A stretch of 64,000 nt of DNA from Massilia eburnea (GTDB taxonomy: Bacteria > Pseudomonadota > Gammaproteobacteria > Burkholderiales > Burkholderiaceae_D). The notes beneath the pieces were generated by a model, which was not told the origin of the DNA, did no database searches, and saw nothing but the letters and a program-made list of their open reading frames with translations. Shown here piece by piece: positions 53,867-62,882 of this stretch. The position numbers and the translations under genes were made by a program. The DNA is taken from assembly GCF_009720745.1 (NCBI RefSeq), contig NZ_WNKX01000015.1, positions 1-64,000 of the forward strand, given 5' to 3'. How positions within the stretch are numbered: the first letter of the stretch is position 1; every line of letters begins with the position of its first letter.

Positions 53867-55075
53867 TTACCGGGCCGCGCTGACGCGGGGCAGGGCAGAA
53901 CGTGCGGCAAGCGCTTCTGTTACCCAGTAAAGCAAGGCAGCAGATGGGAACGCCATTCCTGTCAGCAGGGCGGCGCGCCAGCCGTAATTCGCCAGCATCC
54001 AGGCACCAGACGCGGAGCCGATCGCGCCGCCGGCAAAGAAGAGCGCAAAATAGATGCCGTTCAGGCGGCTGCGTACTTCAGCGCCCAAGGCAAACAAGGC
54101 GCGTTGTCCCAGCACCAGGTTGGCCGCGACGCCCATATCGAGCACGATCGACGCCAGTACCAGCAGGCCCAAAGCAAGGATGCGCGATTGAGGCGCCCAC
54201 AGCGGCAAGGCAAACCCCAGCACACCCAGCACCAGCGCGGCAGCGGTGGCGGGCAGCGTATAGCCTTTATCGGCAAGCTTGCCGGCAATCGGTGAAGCAA
54301 TCGCGCCTGCCATGCCGACCAGGGCGAACAGCGCAATGCCGGCTTGGGACAGGTGGAAGTATTGACCTTCCAGCATCAGCGGCACGACAGTCCAGAACAT
54401 GCTGAAAGCGCCGAACAGACCCGCGTGATAAGCGGCGCGACGGCGCAATACCGGCGTCGTCTTGAACAGATGCCACAGCGAGCCAAGCAAGCGGGGATAG
54501 GGCATCGGCGCTTGGGGCGCGCGTTCAGGCAGCTTGGCGCGCAGCACGAAAGCCAGCAGGGCGACCATGACAGACGCCGCGCCAAATACCACACGCCAGC
54601 CGGCGTATTCCGCAATCAGGCTCGCCGCGGGTCGCGCCAGCATGATTCCGAGCAGAAGGCCACTAACGACCTTGCCCACGGTTTGCCCTCGCGTGGCTTC
54701 CTGCGACAAGTGCGCAGCGAAGGGAACCAGCACCTGGGCGGCGACAGAGCCGAGGCCGATAGCGAGCGAGGCGGCGAGGAATTGGGTCGCGCTGTGGCTG
54801 GACGCGGCTGCGGCCAAGGCCACTGCGGCAAATAGCAGGGCGCTGAAGATCAGTTTGCGGTTCTCCAGCAGGTCACCCAGTGGCACGACGAACAGCAGGC
54901 CCAGTGCATACCCGGCCTGGGTCAGGGTGACGATCAAGCCTGCGGCTTCCGGCGAGAGGCCGGTTGCGGCGCTGATCGGCCCGGCCAGGGTTTGCGCGTA
55001 ATACAAGCTGGCGACAATCAGTCCGCTGGCGCCTGCCAGCAAGGCAACCATGCCGTGGGAAATATCGTTTTTCAT
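53867..55075 (-). CDS. MFS transporter (YnfM/Bcr-like drug or metabolite exporter)
   Basis: A 402-residue 12-helix facilitator. Motif A-like loop is VPLGDLLENRKLI between helices 2 and 3, with ALGLLFVVPLGD before it, and a long central loop (LPERAPQAPMPYPRLLG) divides the halves. Such proteins with a divergent LysR gene are usually efflux carriers. It converges on the LuxR-type regulator (35-base gap) and is divergent from the LysR gene at 55177, which is its likely regulator. The substrate is unknown. Confidence 0.85.
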   Translation of the reverse strand: MKNDISHGMVALLAGASGLIVASLYYAQTLAGPISAATGLSPEAAGLIVTLTQAGYALGLLFVVPLGDLLENRKLIFSALLFAAVALAAAASSHSATQFLAASLAIGLGSVAAQVLVPFAAHLSQEATRGQTVGKVVSGLLLGIMLARPAASLIAEYAGWRVVFGAASVMVALLAFVLRAKLPERAPQAPMPYPRLLGSLWHLFKTTPVLRRRAAYHAGLFGAFSMFWTVVPLMLEGQYFHLSQAGIALFALVGMAGAIASPIAGKLADKGYTLPATAAALVLGVLGFALPLWAPQSRILALGLLVLASIVLDMGVAANLVLGQRALFALGAEVRSRLNGIYFALFFAGGAIGSASGAWMLANYGWRAALLTGMAFPSAALLYWVTEALAARSALPRVSAAR

Positions 55076-55176
55076 GTTTGAACTCCATTAATGGAAAGGT
55101 TGGCGCCATTGTGCTGGAGCTGTCGGAAAAGATAATTAGCCGCCAAATGCTCTATACTTTTCATATAAAGTGAACA

Positions 55177-56151
55177 ATGGAGTTCCGATTGGACCGTCTT
55201 AAGGCCATGCAAACCTTCGTCCGCATCGTAGAAGCGAACAGCTACACCAAGGCGGCGGAAACACTCGATCTTCCGCGCGCGGCACTGACGGCGACTATCC
55301 AGAAGCTGGAAGCCTACCTGGGCACCCAGTTGCTTCAGCGGACTACGCGTACCCTGGCGCTGACCAACGACGGCGCGGCTTATTTTCGCCAGTGCCTGGC
55401 CATCCTCTCGGCAGTGGAGGAGGCGGAAGCGCCGTTCCGGGCCAAAGATGCGCAACGGCCACGAGGCAAGTTGCGGGTGGAGTTGGGCGGGGCGGTAGGC
55501 CGCCGCATCGTGTTGCCAAAATTAGGGGAATTTCATCGGGCCTATCCTGAGGTGGAGTTGGTGCTGAACCTGAACGAACGGCTGACTGACCTGGTTCGTG
55601 AAGGTGTCGACTGCGCGCTGCGCGTAGGTCAATTGCAGGACTCCTCGCTGATCGGGCGCCAGATCGGCACCATGCGCTTCTTAACCTGCGGCGCGCCGTC
55701 CTATCTCGCCACGCATGGCACGCCGCATTCGCTTGCCGACCTGGCCCGGCATACTGCAGTGCTGCACTTCTCGGGCCGCACTGGGCGGCCATTCGATTGG
55801 GATTTCATTGAAGGCGGCTCAGTGCGCAAGGTCGAGATGGCTAGTGCGCTCGCAACCAACGACGTGGAAGGGCATGTAATGCTTGGCCTGCAGGGCTTAG
55901 GCCTGGTGCAGGCGGCAACCTATCTCGTTCGCGGCCATCTTTCCGATGGCACGTTGGTGCAGGTCTTGAACGATATGCCGCCGACGCCGATGCCCGTGTC
56001 GCTCGTCTATCCACGAGGCCGCATGGCGTCACTCAAATTGCAAGTATTTGCGCAATGGCTGGAGGCATTGTTTGCTGCTGAGCCGGACCTGAAAGTTCTG
56101 CCGGCCGCCCGCCATGAGCAGCGCCATGGCGTCAAAATTGATCTGGATTAA
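55177..56151 (+). CDS. LysR-family transcriptional regulator
   Basis: A 324-residue LysR protein with winged helix-turn-helix (RLKAMQTFVRIVEANSYTKAAETL, then RAALTATIQKLEAYLG) and effector-binding domain (about 95-305). It belongs to the group that typically starts MDRxxAMQ; TTG at 55189 with GGAG 6 bases before would give exactly that start, so the true N-terminus may be 4 codons later than ATG 55177. Divergent from the MFS gene across 101 bases holding ACTTT...AAAGT, a possible operator. Likely represses or activates the carrier. Confidence 0.88.
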   Translation: MEFRLDRLKAMQTFVRIVEANSYTKAAETLDLPRAALTATIQKLEAYLGTQLLQRTTRTLALTNDGAAYFRQCLAILSAVEEAEAPFRAKDAQRPRGKLRVELGGAVGRRIVLPKLGEFHRAYPEVELVLNLNERLTDLVREGVDCALRVGQLQDSSLIGRQIGTMRFLTCGAPSYLATHGTPHSLADLARHTAVLHFSGRTGRPFDWDFIEGGSVRKVEMASALATNDVEGHVMLGLQGLGLVQAATYLVRGHLSDGTLVQVLNDMPPTPMPVSLVYPRGRMASLKLQVFAQWLEALFAAEPDLKVLPAARHEQRHGVKIDLD

Positions 56152-56204
56152 GGCTCGCCAACTTGCATAAGGCTACGCTTGAGATATTGAAGAGCGGGTC
56201 AATC

Positions 56205-56405
56205 ATGGCAAAGAAGTTCCCAATCATTCCTTTACACCCCGAGCGGGTCTGTTGGGGATGCGATAAATACTGTCCTGCGGACAGCCTAGCATGCGGCAAC
56301 GGATCTGAACGTACCCAGCATCCATCCGAGCTGTTCGGGGCTGACTGGATGGAATGGCAGTCGCCGCTTTTGCAGAAGCAGGATAATGAGGACGGGATAG
56401 GCTGA
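56205..56405 (+). CDS. DUF3079 family small cysteine-containing protein
   Basis: A 66-residue cytosolic protein of the DUF3079 family: MAKKFPIIPLHPERVCWGCDKYCPADSLACGNGSERTQHPSELFG contains the four conserved cysteines (CxxCxxxC...C) that may bind metal (the stretch spans residues 1-45). ATG at 56205 gives the family start; an earlier in-frame ATG at 56163 is weaker. Function is unknown. It is 53 bases after the LysR gene and converges on the J-domain-like gene (4-base gap). Confidence 0.82.
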   Translation: MAKKFPIIPLHPERVCWGCDKYCPADSLACGNGSERTQHPSELFGADWMEWQSPLLQKQDNEDGIG

Positions 56406-56409
56406 GGTG

Positions 56410-57237
56410 CTATCTGTATTGCGCTATCCAGAGCAGGACGGTGAGCAGAATCAGTACCGCGCGAAAGATGCTCCACGGGAGCGATTCGTCTTCCTCATTG
56501 GCGGGCGGCACCCACGACACGTCGCGCGCCTCGCCCAGCGGTGCGGCCAGCTCGCGCCAGCGCGCAAGCATGCGCATGTCGACGATGACAGCGGTGAGGT
56601 TGGGGAAGTGTGTCGCCAGGTGCTCAAAATAGCCGTGATCGCGCCGCAGCTTTCCCATATCCGGCTCGTGCGTCTGGCGCAGGTCGCGAACCACCCTTAG
56701 CAAGGGGGCGCGTAGCGTGGCGTGCCCATGATGCAAATACAGACGCTCGAACCATGCGTCGGCCACCTGAGGATGTGGCCAGTTGCCTTCCTCCGCCCAG
56801 CCGAAATAATGGGTGGCGGCGAGCAAGAGCGCTTCATGGCCTGGTTTCCAGCCTTCAGCCAGCAGGCGCCCGATGGCAGCTTCCAGTTGCCAGCCAGCGT
56901 CCAGGCCGACTGGCTGTTGTTCGGTCAGTTGTTCAATCAGGTCACCGACCCAGATCGTCTCATCGGCGATGCGGCGGCCACTGGAAATGACGGCAACTGC
57001 CGCAACCATCCAGTCGTAGGCTTCCTGTGCTTCATGGTCGACGGCGGGCGGCGCGGGAGCGGGTGCAGCTGCCTTGCGCAAGCCAAGCGCTGTTTCGTAG
57101 GCTTCGCGCAGGGCCTGGAACTCCATGATCTGGGTTTCCTGGTCAATCAACTTGAGTTCGCGCGCATAGGCTTTTCGGATCGCCTTTTCATCCGCGCTGG
57201 CGTCCAGGCCAAGCCGTCGCAGTGCATCAACCGTCAT
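56410..57237 (-). CDS. J-domain-like membrane-anchored protein lacking the HPD motif
   Basis: A 275-residue protein. The N-terminus (ALRRLGLDASADEKAIRKAYARELKLIDQE, residues 4-33) looks like J-domain helices I and II and leads to a helix III-like segment MEFQALREAYETAL. The loop that should hold His-Pro-Asp reads LIDQET, so DnaK stimulation is doubtful. The rest is helical, ending in a single transmembrane helix (about 255-272), giving a tail-anchored layout. Such proteins occur in betaproteobacteria without known function. Divergent from hsp20 across 178 bases. Confidence 0.7.
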   Translation of the reverse strand: MTVDALRRLGLDASADEKAIRKAYARELKLIDQETQIMEFQALREAYETALGLRKAAAPAPAPPAVDHEAQEAYDWMVAAVAVISSGRRIADETIWVGDLIEQLTEQQPVGLDAGWQLEAAIGRLLAEGWKPGHEALLLAATHYFGWAEEGNWPHPQVADAWFERLYLHHGHATLRAPLLRVVRDLRQTHEPDMGKLRRDHGYFEHLATHFPNLTAVIVDMRMLARWRELAAPLGEARDVSWVPPANEEDESLPWSIFRAVLILLTVLLWIAQYR

Positions 57238-57415
57238 TGCAGAGCCGATTAAGAATGGAAAGCGCGCAGCCTAGCATCTATTCCTCGTTGTGAGAAGTTT
57301 CCGGCAGAGCCATAGCCTTGCATAAAATGTGTCATCAGAATCGATTGATGCAATCATTTAGCGAACTTATGCCGACGGAACTATCATGTTATGCATCATG
57401 AGAAAGGAGGAAACC

Positions 57416-57862
57416 ATGGCTAATCTAAGGCGTTACGACCCACTCACCGAACTGGCCCGTTTCGATCCGTTCCGCAATTTCGAAGACCTGTTCCGTGACT
57501 TCCGGATGGCAAATATCACGCGTGAAGGGGAGGGCCGGCAGCCGATCCGTATCGATGTGCATGAGGACGAGAAGGCTTACACCGTCCGCGCCGACGTGCC
57601 TGGTGTCAACAAGGACGACATCAAGGTCGATATCTCGGGCAATCGCGTGACGATCTCCGCCGAGACGAAACGGGTCGCGGATGAAAAGCAGGGTGGCAAT
57701 ATCGTCCGCAGCGAACGCTACTTCGGCGAGCAATACCGCAGCTTCACGCTTGAGCACGATATTGACGACAGCAAGGCGAGCGCAAAATGCGAGGGCGGGG
57801 TGCTGGAACTGACCTTGCCTAAGAAAGCCCAGCAGGGCGGCCGCAAGCTGCAGATTCACTAA
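57416..57862 (+). CDS. Small heat-shock protein, Hsp20/alpha-crystallin family
   Basis: A 148-residue holdase chaperone that forms oligomers and binds unfolding proteins. The alpha-crystallin domain covers about 45-140 (IRIDVHEDEKAYTVRADVPGVNKDDIKVDI split over 47-76; GVLELTLPKK near 130), and the C-terminal KLQIH supplies the I-x-I/L-type anchor region. AAGGAGG 6 bases before ATG 57416 is a perfect ribosome site. No sigma-32 promoter or ROSE-like thermometer could be identified with confidence in the leader. The stop overlaps the converging histidine kinase by 4 bases. Confidence 0.93.
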   Translation: MANLRRYDPLTELARFDPFRNFEDLFRDFRMANITREGEGRQPIRIDVHEDEKAYTVRADVPGVNKDDIKVDISGNRVTISAETKRVADEKQGGNIVRSERYFGEQYRSFTLEHDIDDSKASAKCEGGVLELTLPKKAQQGGRKLQIH

Positions 57863-59796
57863 AGCCGGACCGGCAAGGTCAGGATAAAACTGGTGCCCTC
57901 TCCGAGGGCACTTTTTACGTCGATGCGGCCGCCCAGCAAGCCATACACGATGTTGTAGACGATGTTCAGACCGAGGCCCGAGCCGCCGCGCCCAAGCTTG
58001 GTGGTGAAGAACGGGTCGTAGATCTTGCCCATATGTTCGGGCGCGATGCCAATCCCATTGTCGCGCACGGCGATCGCCACCAAACCGGCGCCGAGGGCTT
58101 CCGCGGTGATCTTGATTTCGCCATTCTCCATGCCTTCAAACGCGTGGATCAGGCCATTGTTGACGAGGTTGATCAAAACTTGGCCGAACGGGCCCGGATA
58201 GCTGGCCATGACAATCCCGGCCGGGATTTCATGACTCACCCGCACACCGGATTTTTTGAATGTCGGCATCAGTACCAGCAGGATCTCGGACACCAGTTCA
58301 TCGAGCTGGAATTCGCGGCACTGCGACGTGGCCCGGTCCACCGCCACCTGTTTGAAGCTGGCGACCAGGTCCACCGCACGGTGCAGGTTGCGCAGCACGA
58401 TCTGGCTGCCGTTGTTGACGTCCCCGATATAGGCTTGCAGGGTTGAGCGTTTGACTCCGTTTTCTATGCCGGCGGCGAATGCCTTGCTTTGGTCGACCAG
58501 GGTGCTGACCGCCAGCAGGCTGTTGCCGATCGGCGTATTCAATTCGTGCGCCACGCCTGCCACCAGCGAGCCCAGTGCGGCGAGCTTTTCGCTGCGCACC
58601 AGTTCTTCCTGCGCGCGCTGCAAGGTGCCAAGCGATTCGGCCAGTTCGCGGTTGGTATCGGCGATCTGGCGCGTGCGTACGTTGACCAGCTCTTCCAGTT
58701 CGAGCTCGCTGCGCTTGCGGTCCGTGATGTCGGTCGACACGCCGCCCAGCGCCCAGATATGGCCGAACTCGTCGATCAATGGGAATTTCTCGGAGATGTA
58801 GGTGCGTGCACCGCCGATTGTGCCGGCTGAGGTTTCTTCGTGGCTGGAAGCACGCCCGCTGGCCAGTACGGCCCGGTCGGCCAGGCGTACGGCTTGCGCC
58901 ATTTCGGGCGGGAAGAGGACTTCATCGGTGCTGCCGAGCGGCTCTGGCGACCCGGGCGCCAGCAGCATGCGAAAGCTGTGGTTCACCATGAGGTAGCGGC
59001 CATCGAGGTCCTTCACGTAAATCACGGCGGAAGACTTTTCAACGATGTTATTGAGCAGCGCCTGGCTGCGGCGCAGGGCCGCGTCGCGCGCTGCGATGGT
59101 CGAAAGCATGGCGTTGAATGCGCTTGCCAGCCGGCCCACTTCATCCTGTCCGGCCACTGGCGAACGCAGGTCGTAGCGCTGTTCGCGCGTTACCTGGTCC
59201 GCAACGGAGGACAAGGCGAGCAGCGGCGTTGTCACCAGCCGCCGTGAGCTCCAGGCATACAGGATGCCGCCGAACGACAAGGTCAGGAAGACCACCCCGA
59301 GCACCAGCCCGTATTGGCGCATGCGCTCCAGGGTGGACGGCAGATGGTATTCCAGGGCCAGGTAGCCCACTGTCGCCCGTTCGAAGCGGATCGGGGACAG
59401 CATCGCCAGCTCGTAACCGTCGAAACTGTGGCCGCTTTGTTCCAGTTTTTCCGGCCAGGCGCATGGCACAGCATGGTCCCGGTTGAACTGCGCGAACAGG
59501 CGCTTATCAGCAGTGAACAGGCAGGCTTGGGCGATCTCGGGACTGGCACGCAGCGCTTCCAGCTTGCGGATGGCGCTATTGCGGTCGACAGCATTCAGGT
59601 CAGCATCGAAATTGGTGGCCAGCAGCTCGCTGCGGCTGGTCATATCGTTTACCACGCGTGGGCGAGCCACCAGCATGTCGTAACTGGCGAGGGCAAACAG
59701 GGCGACCAGCATCGCGGCAAGCGTCGTAAAGACCGATACCAGCAAAAGTTTGCGCTGCAGCCCTAGATCGCGAAAGAAGCCCTGGAAGCTTTTCAT
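57859..59796 (-). CDS. Membrane sensor histidine kinase with HAMP and PAS domains
   Basis: A 645-residue kinase: transmembrane helix (about 15-38), periplasmic sensor (about 39-165), second helix (about 168-187), HAMP (about 190-245), PAS (about 255-370), a coiled linker, HisKA with the H-box LVAGVAHELNTPIGN, and an HATPase (GQVLINLVNNGLIHAF as N-box, DNGIGI, GRGGSGLGL). The receiver is not adjacent; it is a single gene ending against hsp20. The ligand is unknown. The H-box Asn-Thr-Pro type is shared with kinases that use soluble or hybrid receivers. Confidence 0.9.
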   Translation of the reverse strand: MKSFQGFFRDLGLQRKLLLVSVFTTLAAMLVALFALASYDMLVARPRVVNDMTSRSELLATNFDADLNAVDRNSAIRKLEALRASPEIAQACLFTADKRLFAQFNRDHAVPCAWPEKLEQSGHSFDGYELAMLSPIRFERATVGYLALEYHLPSTLERMRQYGLVLGVVFLTLSFGGILYAWSSRRLVTTPLLALSSVADQVTREQRYDLRSPVAGQDEVGRLASAFNAMLSTIAARDAALRRSQALLNNIVEKSSAVIYVKDLDGRYLMVNHSFRMLLAPGSPEPLGSTDEVLFPPEMAQAVRLADRAVLASGRASSHEETSAGTIGGARTYISEKFPLIDEFGHIWALGGVSTDITDRKRSELELEELVNVRTRQIADTNRELAESLGTLQRAQEELVRSEKLAALGSLVAGVAHELNTPIGNSLLAVSTLVDQSKAFAAGIENGVKRSTLQAYIGDVNNGSQIVLRNLHRAVDLVASFKQVAVDRATSQCREFQLDELVSEILLVLMPTFKKSGVRVSHEIPAGIVMASYPGPFGQVLINLVNNGLIHAFEGMENGEIKITAEALGAGLVAIAVRDNGIGIAPEHMGKIYDPFFTTKLGRGGSGLGLNIVYNIVYGLLGGRIDVKSALGEGTSFILTLPVRL

Positions 59797-59898
59797 TCTG
59801 GGATGTTCTCATTTGCACCCGAGTAACTATCTTAGCCCAGTTGGCAAGGCCGCTACAAGCATGCGACGTTCCGATGTAATTGTTGCTATGTTGCGCGT

Positions 59899-60549
59899 AT
59901 GACGGAACAGCATGCACAGAGTGGGGCCGAGGAGCCCGTGCCGCCTTCGGATTCTGCGCCGGATGGACACACCGGTGCTGCGCAGGCGCAAGATGGCGGC
60001 CACGCAGCGCGCGCGCCGCTTGGGGAATGGCGCGGGCCTGCCTTCTGGATGGCGTGTGGCGCGCTCGTCGCAGGGCTGGCCGCTGCGGCGGTCATCCTGG
60101 TGCAGCGCGTAGCTGTGGAGCGCGACATGATGGCGGTGGCGGCAACCTTGCCGCAGTCAGCCGCCCAGGTTACTGCGCCAGCGGCGGCGCAGGCGCCTGC
60201 CGCAGCTCCCGTGGAAGCGGCGCCCGTCACTTCAGCTGCATTGCAGCCTTCAGCCGCGCAGCCTGGTGGCCATGCCACCCGTGTGCGCCGCGACGCCGTT
60301 CGCCGTCCGGCGGCCAGCGCTGCGCCGCGGTTCGTTGGCTCTGCTCGCGTCAAGAGCGGGAAGGCACGTCCGAAATTGTCAGCCGCGGCGCGCCGCAATC
60401 GCCTCGCCGTGGAAGCGAAATATGCGGAAGCCTTCAAGCGCTGCCCACCGCTTAGCGAGCGTGGCGCAGTCCAGTGCCGGCGTGACATCTGCAACGGAGC
60501 GGAGGGCAGCGGCCCGGCTTGCAAGCCTTACGTAAGGAAGCTTCCTTAA
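59899..60549 (+). CDS. Alanine-rich single-helix membrane protein of unknown function
   Basis: A 216-residue protein not matched to a family. An N-terminal cytosolic tail (about 1-48), one transmembrane helix (WMACGALVAGLAAAAVILVQ, about 50-69) and an Ala/Pro/Arg-rich linker are followed by a C-terminal domain with four cysteines (CPPLSERGAVQCRRDICNG...C), suggesting a small disulfide-bonded periplasmic domain. Divergent from the histidine kinase (102-base gap) and convergent with the DksA-like gene (4-base overlap). No function is proposed. Confidence 0.6.
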   Translation: MTEQHAQSGAEEPVPPSDSAPDGHTGAAQAQDGGHAARAPLGEWRGPAFWMACGALVAGLAAAAVILVQRVAVERDMMAVAATLPQSAAQVTAPAAAQAPAAAPVEAAPVTSAALQPSAAQPGGHATRVRRDAVRRPAASAAPRFVGSARVKSGKARPKLSAAARRNRLAVEAKYAEAFKRCPPLSERGAVQCRRDICNGAEGSGPACKPYVRKLP

Positions 60550-60806
60550 ACTGTCGGAAGCGTGATGAAGGCTCGCTGGCGCTCTTGCAGTTCCTGGCAA
60601 GCCAGGCACGAGGTGGCGCTTGGCTGTGCCTGCAGGCGTCCCGCCGATATCGCCAACCCGCAGCGCAGGCATTGGCCGAAGGTGCCGGCTTGCAGGCGCT
60701 CCAGGGCGGCATCGATGGCCGCCACTTCGGCGGGGTCGCGCCCAGCCAGCACCTCGCGCCGTTGGCGCAGGACGCCAGTCCAACGGTCAATTTCTTCAGG
60801 TAGCAT
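60546..60806 (-). CDS. DksA/TraR-type C4 zinc-finger protein
   Basis: An 86-residue protein with a helical N-terminus and a C4 zinc finger (CLRCG near 41-45, CLAC near 67-70) of the DksA/TraR family. It is TraR-sized and lacks the long coiled coil with the acidic tip that lets DksA enter the RNA polymerase channel, although AGRDPAEVAAIDAALERL may take that part. It could modulate RNA polymerase with or without ppGpp. Its start is 142 bases from the divergent kinase at 60949; an FNR-like box lies between. Confidence 0.78.
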   Translation of the reverse strand: MLPEEIDRWTGVLRQRREVLAGRDPAEVAAIDAALERLQAGTFGQCLRCGLAISAGRLQAQPSATSCLACQELQERQRAFITLPTV

Positions 60807-60867
60807 GGCCAGTCTCCAATTTTGAAGTCACTGTAACGGGCATCGTGCGTTGCGTCACCTGGCTCGC

Positions 60868-60881
60868 TTGACCTAAGTCAA
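60868..60881. promoter_or_regulatory. FNR/Anr-type palindrome
   Basis: TTGACCTAAGTCAA fits TTGAY-N4-RTCAA exactly. It sits between the divergent DksA-like gene and the PAS kinase. A -10-like TATATT at 60892-60897 follows on the plus strand, but the spacing does not match the usual -41.5 position, so repression or a different start site is possible. Confidence 0.45.
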
Positions 60882-60948
60882 GTTTGATCAATATATTTAG
60901 ATGGGCCGCCGTTTGGCCACTTGCCCACGGTGACGCTACAATCATAGG

Positions 60949-62472
60949 ATGACAGGATTTGACAACCGACAGGACCAGGCTTTGACTCACTCAACGATTG
61001 CGGAACGCAGCCTGCAATGGCTGCTGGCATCGGCCACAGATGCAATGCTGATCATCGACAAGGACGGGCAACTGGTCCTGGTCAATCCAGCCCTTGAAAC
61101 CCTGTTCGGTTACGGTCCCGGCGAGTTGCAAGGCAAATCGCTGGAAGCGCTGATACCGGAACGCTTCCGCCATGGCCACGTCGGCCTGCGCGGCAACTAT
61201 TTCAAGCGCCCGCACCCGCGCGCCATGGGGGCCGGCGTCGAACTGTTCGCTACCCGCAAGAACGGCACGGAATTCCCGGTTGAAGTGAGCCTGTCGCCGC
61301 TGCCGGACAACGATATGCAGCCGATGGTGATGGCCACCATCCACGACATCAGCGCCCGCAAACAGGCCGAGCACGCGCTGCAGGAAAGCGAAGCGCGCAT
61401 GCGCGCCATCTTCGAGACAGCGGTCGATGCCATCATCACTATCGACGAACGCGGCACCATCGACCGCGTGAACCCGGCCGCCGAGCGCATGTTCGGCTAC
61501 CCCGAGGCGGAAGTCGTGGGCCGCAACGTGAAGATCCTGATGCCGGCGCCGCACCGCGAGGCGCACGATGGCTATCTCCAGCATTACCTGTCCACCGGCG
61601 AAAAGCGCATCATCGGCAAAGGCCGCGAAGTGCAGGGCTTGCGCCGCGACGGCAGCCTGTTCCCGATGGACCTTGCCGTAACCGAGATGTGGCTGGGCGG
61701 GCGCCGCATGTTCACCGGCCTGGTGCGCGACATCACCGAACGCAAACACGCTGAAGAAAAGGCGCAGCAGCTGCTGCAGGAACTCACCAGCGCCAACGAG
61801 GAATTGACCAATTTCGCCTACGTCGTCTCGCATGACCTGAAGGCCCCGCTGCGTGGCATCGGCTCCCTGGCCGACTGGCTGGCCCACGACTACAGCGACA
61901 AGTTCAACGACGAGGGCAAGGAGCATATGCGCCTGCTGATCAACCGCGTGCACCGCATGGGTGCGCTGATTGACGGCATCCTGCAGTATTCGCGCGTGGG
62001 CCGCATCAAGGAAGCCGCGGTGCCGGTCAACCTGGACCAGTTGGTCGCCGAAGTGGTGGACTTGCTGGCGCCGCCGGAACAGATCAAGGTCAGCATCATG
62101 CCCGGCATGCCGACCGTGGTGGGCGAACCGACACGCATCCAGCAGCTGTTCCACAACCTGGTGTCGAATGCGGTCAAATACATGGACAAGCCGCAGGGTG
62201 AAGTCGAGGTGGGCTGGGCCGACGAAGGCGAGCAGTGGCGCTTCCACGTCCGCGACAATGGTCCAGGCATCGCCGAACGCCATTTTGAGCGCATTTTCCA
62301 GCTGTTCCAGACCCTGGCGCCGCGCGACCGCGTGGAGAGCACGGGCGTTGGCCTGGCGCTGGTGAAGAAGATTGTAGAAATGTACCAGGGCAGGGTGTGG
62401 CTCGAGTCCGAGCTGGGCAAAGGCACCACGTTCTATTTCACCCTGCCAAAGAAGAGAAAGAACAAGGAATGA
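60949..62472 (+). CDS. Cytosolic PAS-PAS sensor histidine kinase
   Basis: A 507-residue soluble kinase with no membrane helix. Two PAS domains (about 22-135 and 148-262, each with the PAS C-terminal motif) precede HisKA with phospho-acceptor His295 (VVSHDLKAPLRGI) and an HATPase (LFHNLVSNAVKYMDK, DNGPGI, STGVGLALVKK). The first PAS resembles FixL-like sensors, but heme binding cannot be judged. It is translated with the following receiver (4-base overlap), whose phosphorylation it probably controls. Confidence 0.9.
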   Translation: MTGFDNRQDQALTHSTIAERSLQWLLASATDAMLIIDKDGQLVLVNPALETLFGYGPGELQGKSLEALIPERFRHGHVGLRGNYFKRPHPRAMGAGVELFATRKNGTEFPVEVSLSPLPDNDMQPMVMATIHDISARKQAEHALQESEARMRAIFETAVDAIITIDERGTIDRVNPAAERMFGYPEAEVVGRNVKILMPAPHREAHDGYLQHYLSTGEKRIIGKGREVQGLRRDGSLFPMDLAVTEMWLGGRRMFTGLVRDITERKHAEEKAQQLLQELTSANEELTNFAYVVSHDLKAPLRGIGSLADWLAHDYSDKFNDEGKEHMRLLINRVHRMGALIDGILQYSRVGRIKEAAVPVNLDQLVAEVVDLLAPPEQIKVSIMPGMPTVVGEPTRIQQLFHNLVSNAVKYMDKPQGEVEVGWADEGEQWRFHVRDNGPGIAERHFERIFQLFQTLAPRDRVESTGVGLALVKKIVEMYQGRVWLESELGKGTTFYFTLPKKRKNKE

Positions 62473-62882
62473 ACAATACGAGCAAGCCAATCCTGCTGGT
62501 TGAAGACGACCAGGTCGATGTCATGACCATCCTGCGCGCCTTGAAGGAAGTCCATGTGGGCAACCGCGTGGTGGCGACCGAAAATGGCGAGGCCGCGCTG
62601 GAATACCTGCGCGAGCCGGGCAGCGAGTTGCCATGCATCATCCTGCTGGACCTGAACATGCCAATCATGAACGGCATCGAGTTCCTGCAGAATATCAAGC
62701 AGGATCCGGAGCTGCGGCGCATCCCGGTCGTGGTGCTGACCACGTCGGAAGAGCAGCAGGACAAGATGCGCAGCTTCGATCTTGGCGTGGCCGGCTACAT
62801 GACCAAGCCGGTGGACTATCGGCAGTTCGTGGAAGTGGTACGCTCGATTAACCTGTACTGGACTATCAGCGAGCTGCCATGA
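62469..62882 (+). CDS. Single-domain response regulator (Rcp1/CheY-like)
   Basis: A 137-residue receiver alone: acidic pair EDD (near 14-16), phospho-acceptor Asp61 in LLDLNMPIMNG, TTS switch region and Lys in TKPVDY. The DLNMP form with the NRVVATENGEAALEYL segment is typical of receivers that pair with phytochrome- or PAS-type kinases. It has no output domain, so it either relays phosphate onward or binds a target protein. Overlaps both neighbours by 4 bases. Confidence 0.92.
   Translation: MNNTSKPILLVEDDQVDVMTILRALKEVHVGNRVVATENGEAALEYLREPGSELPCIILLDLNMPIMNGIEFLQNIKQDPELRRIPVVVLTTSEEQQDKMRSFDLGVAGYMTKPVDYRQFVEVVRSINLYWTISELP

Noticed and set aside
57238-57415. ROSE or fourU RNA thermometer before hsp20
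   Set aside because: A stretch complementary to the ribosome site lies about 120 bases upstream, but no stable local stem covering AAGGAGG was found.
53832-59000. Right-hand attachment repeat (copy of the tRNA-Val 3' end)
   Set aside because: No copy of the T-arm/acceptor sequence was seen by eye to the right of the island.
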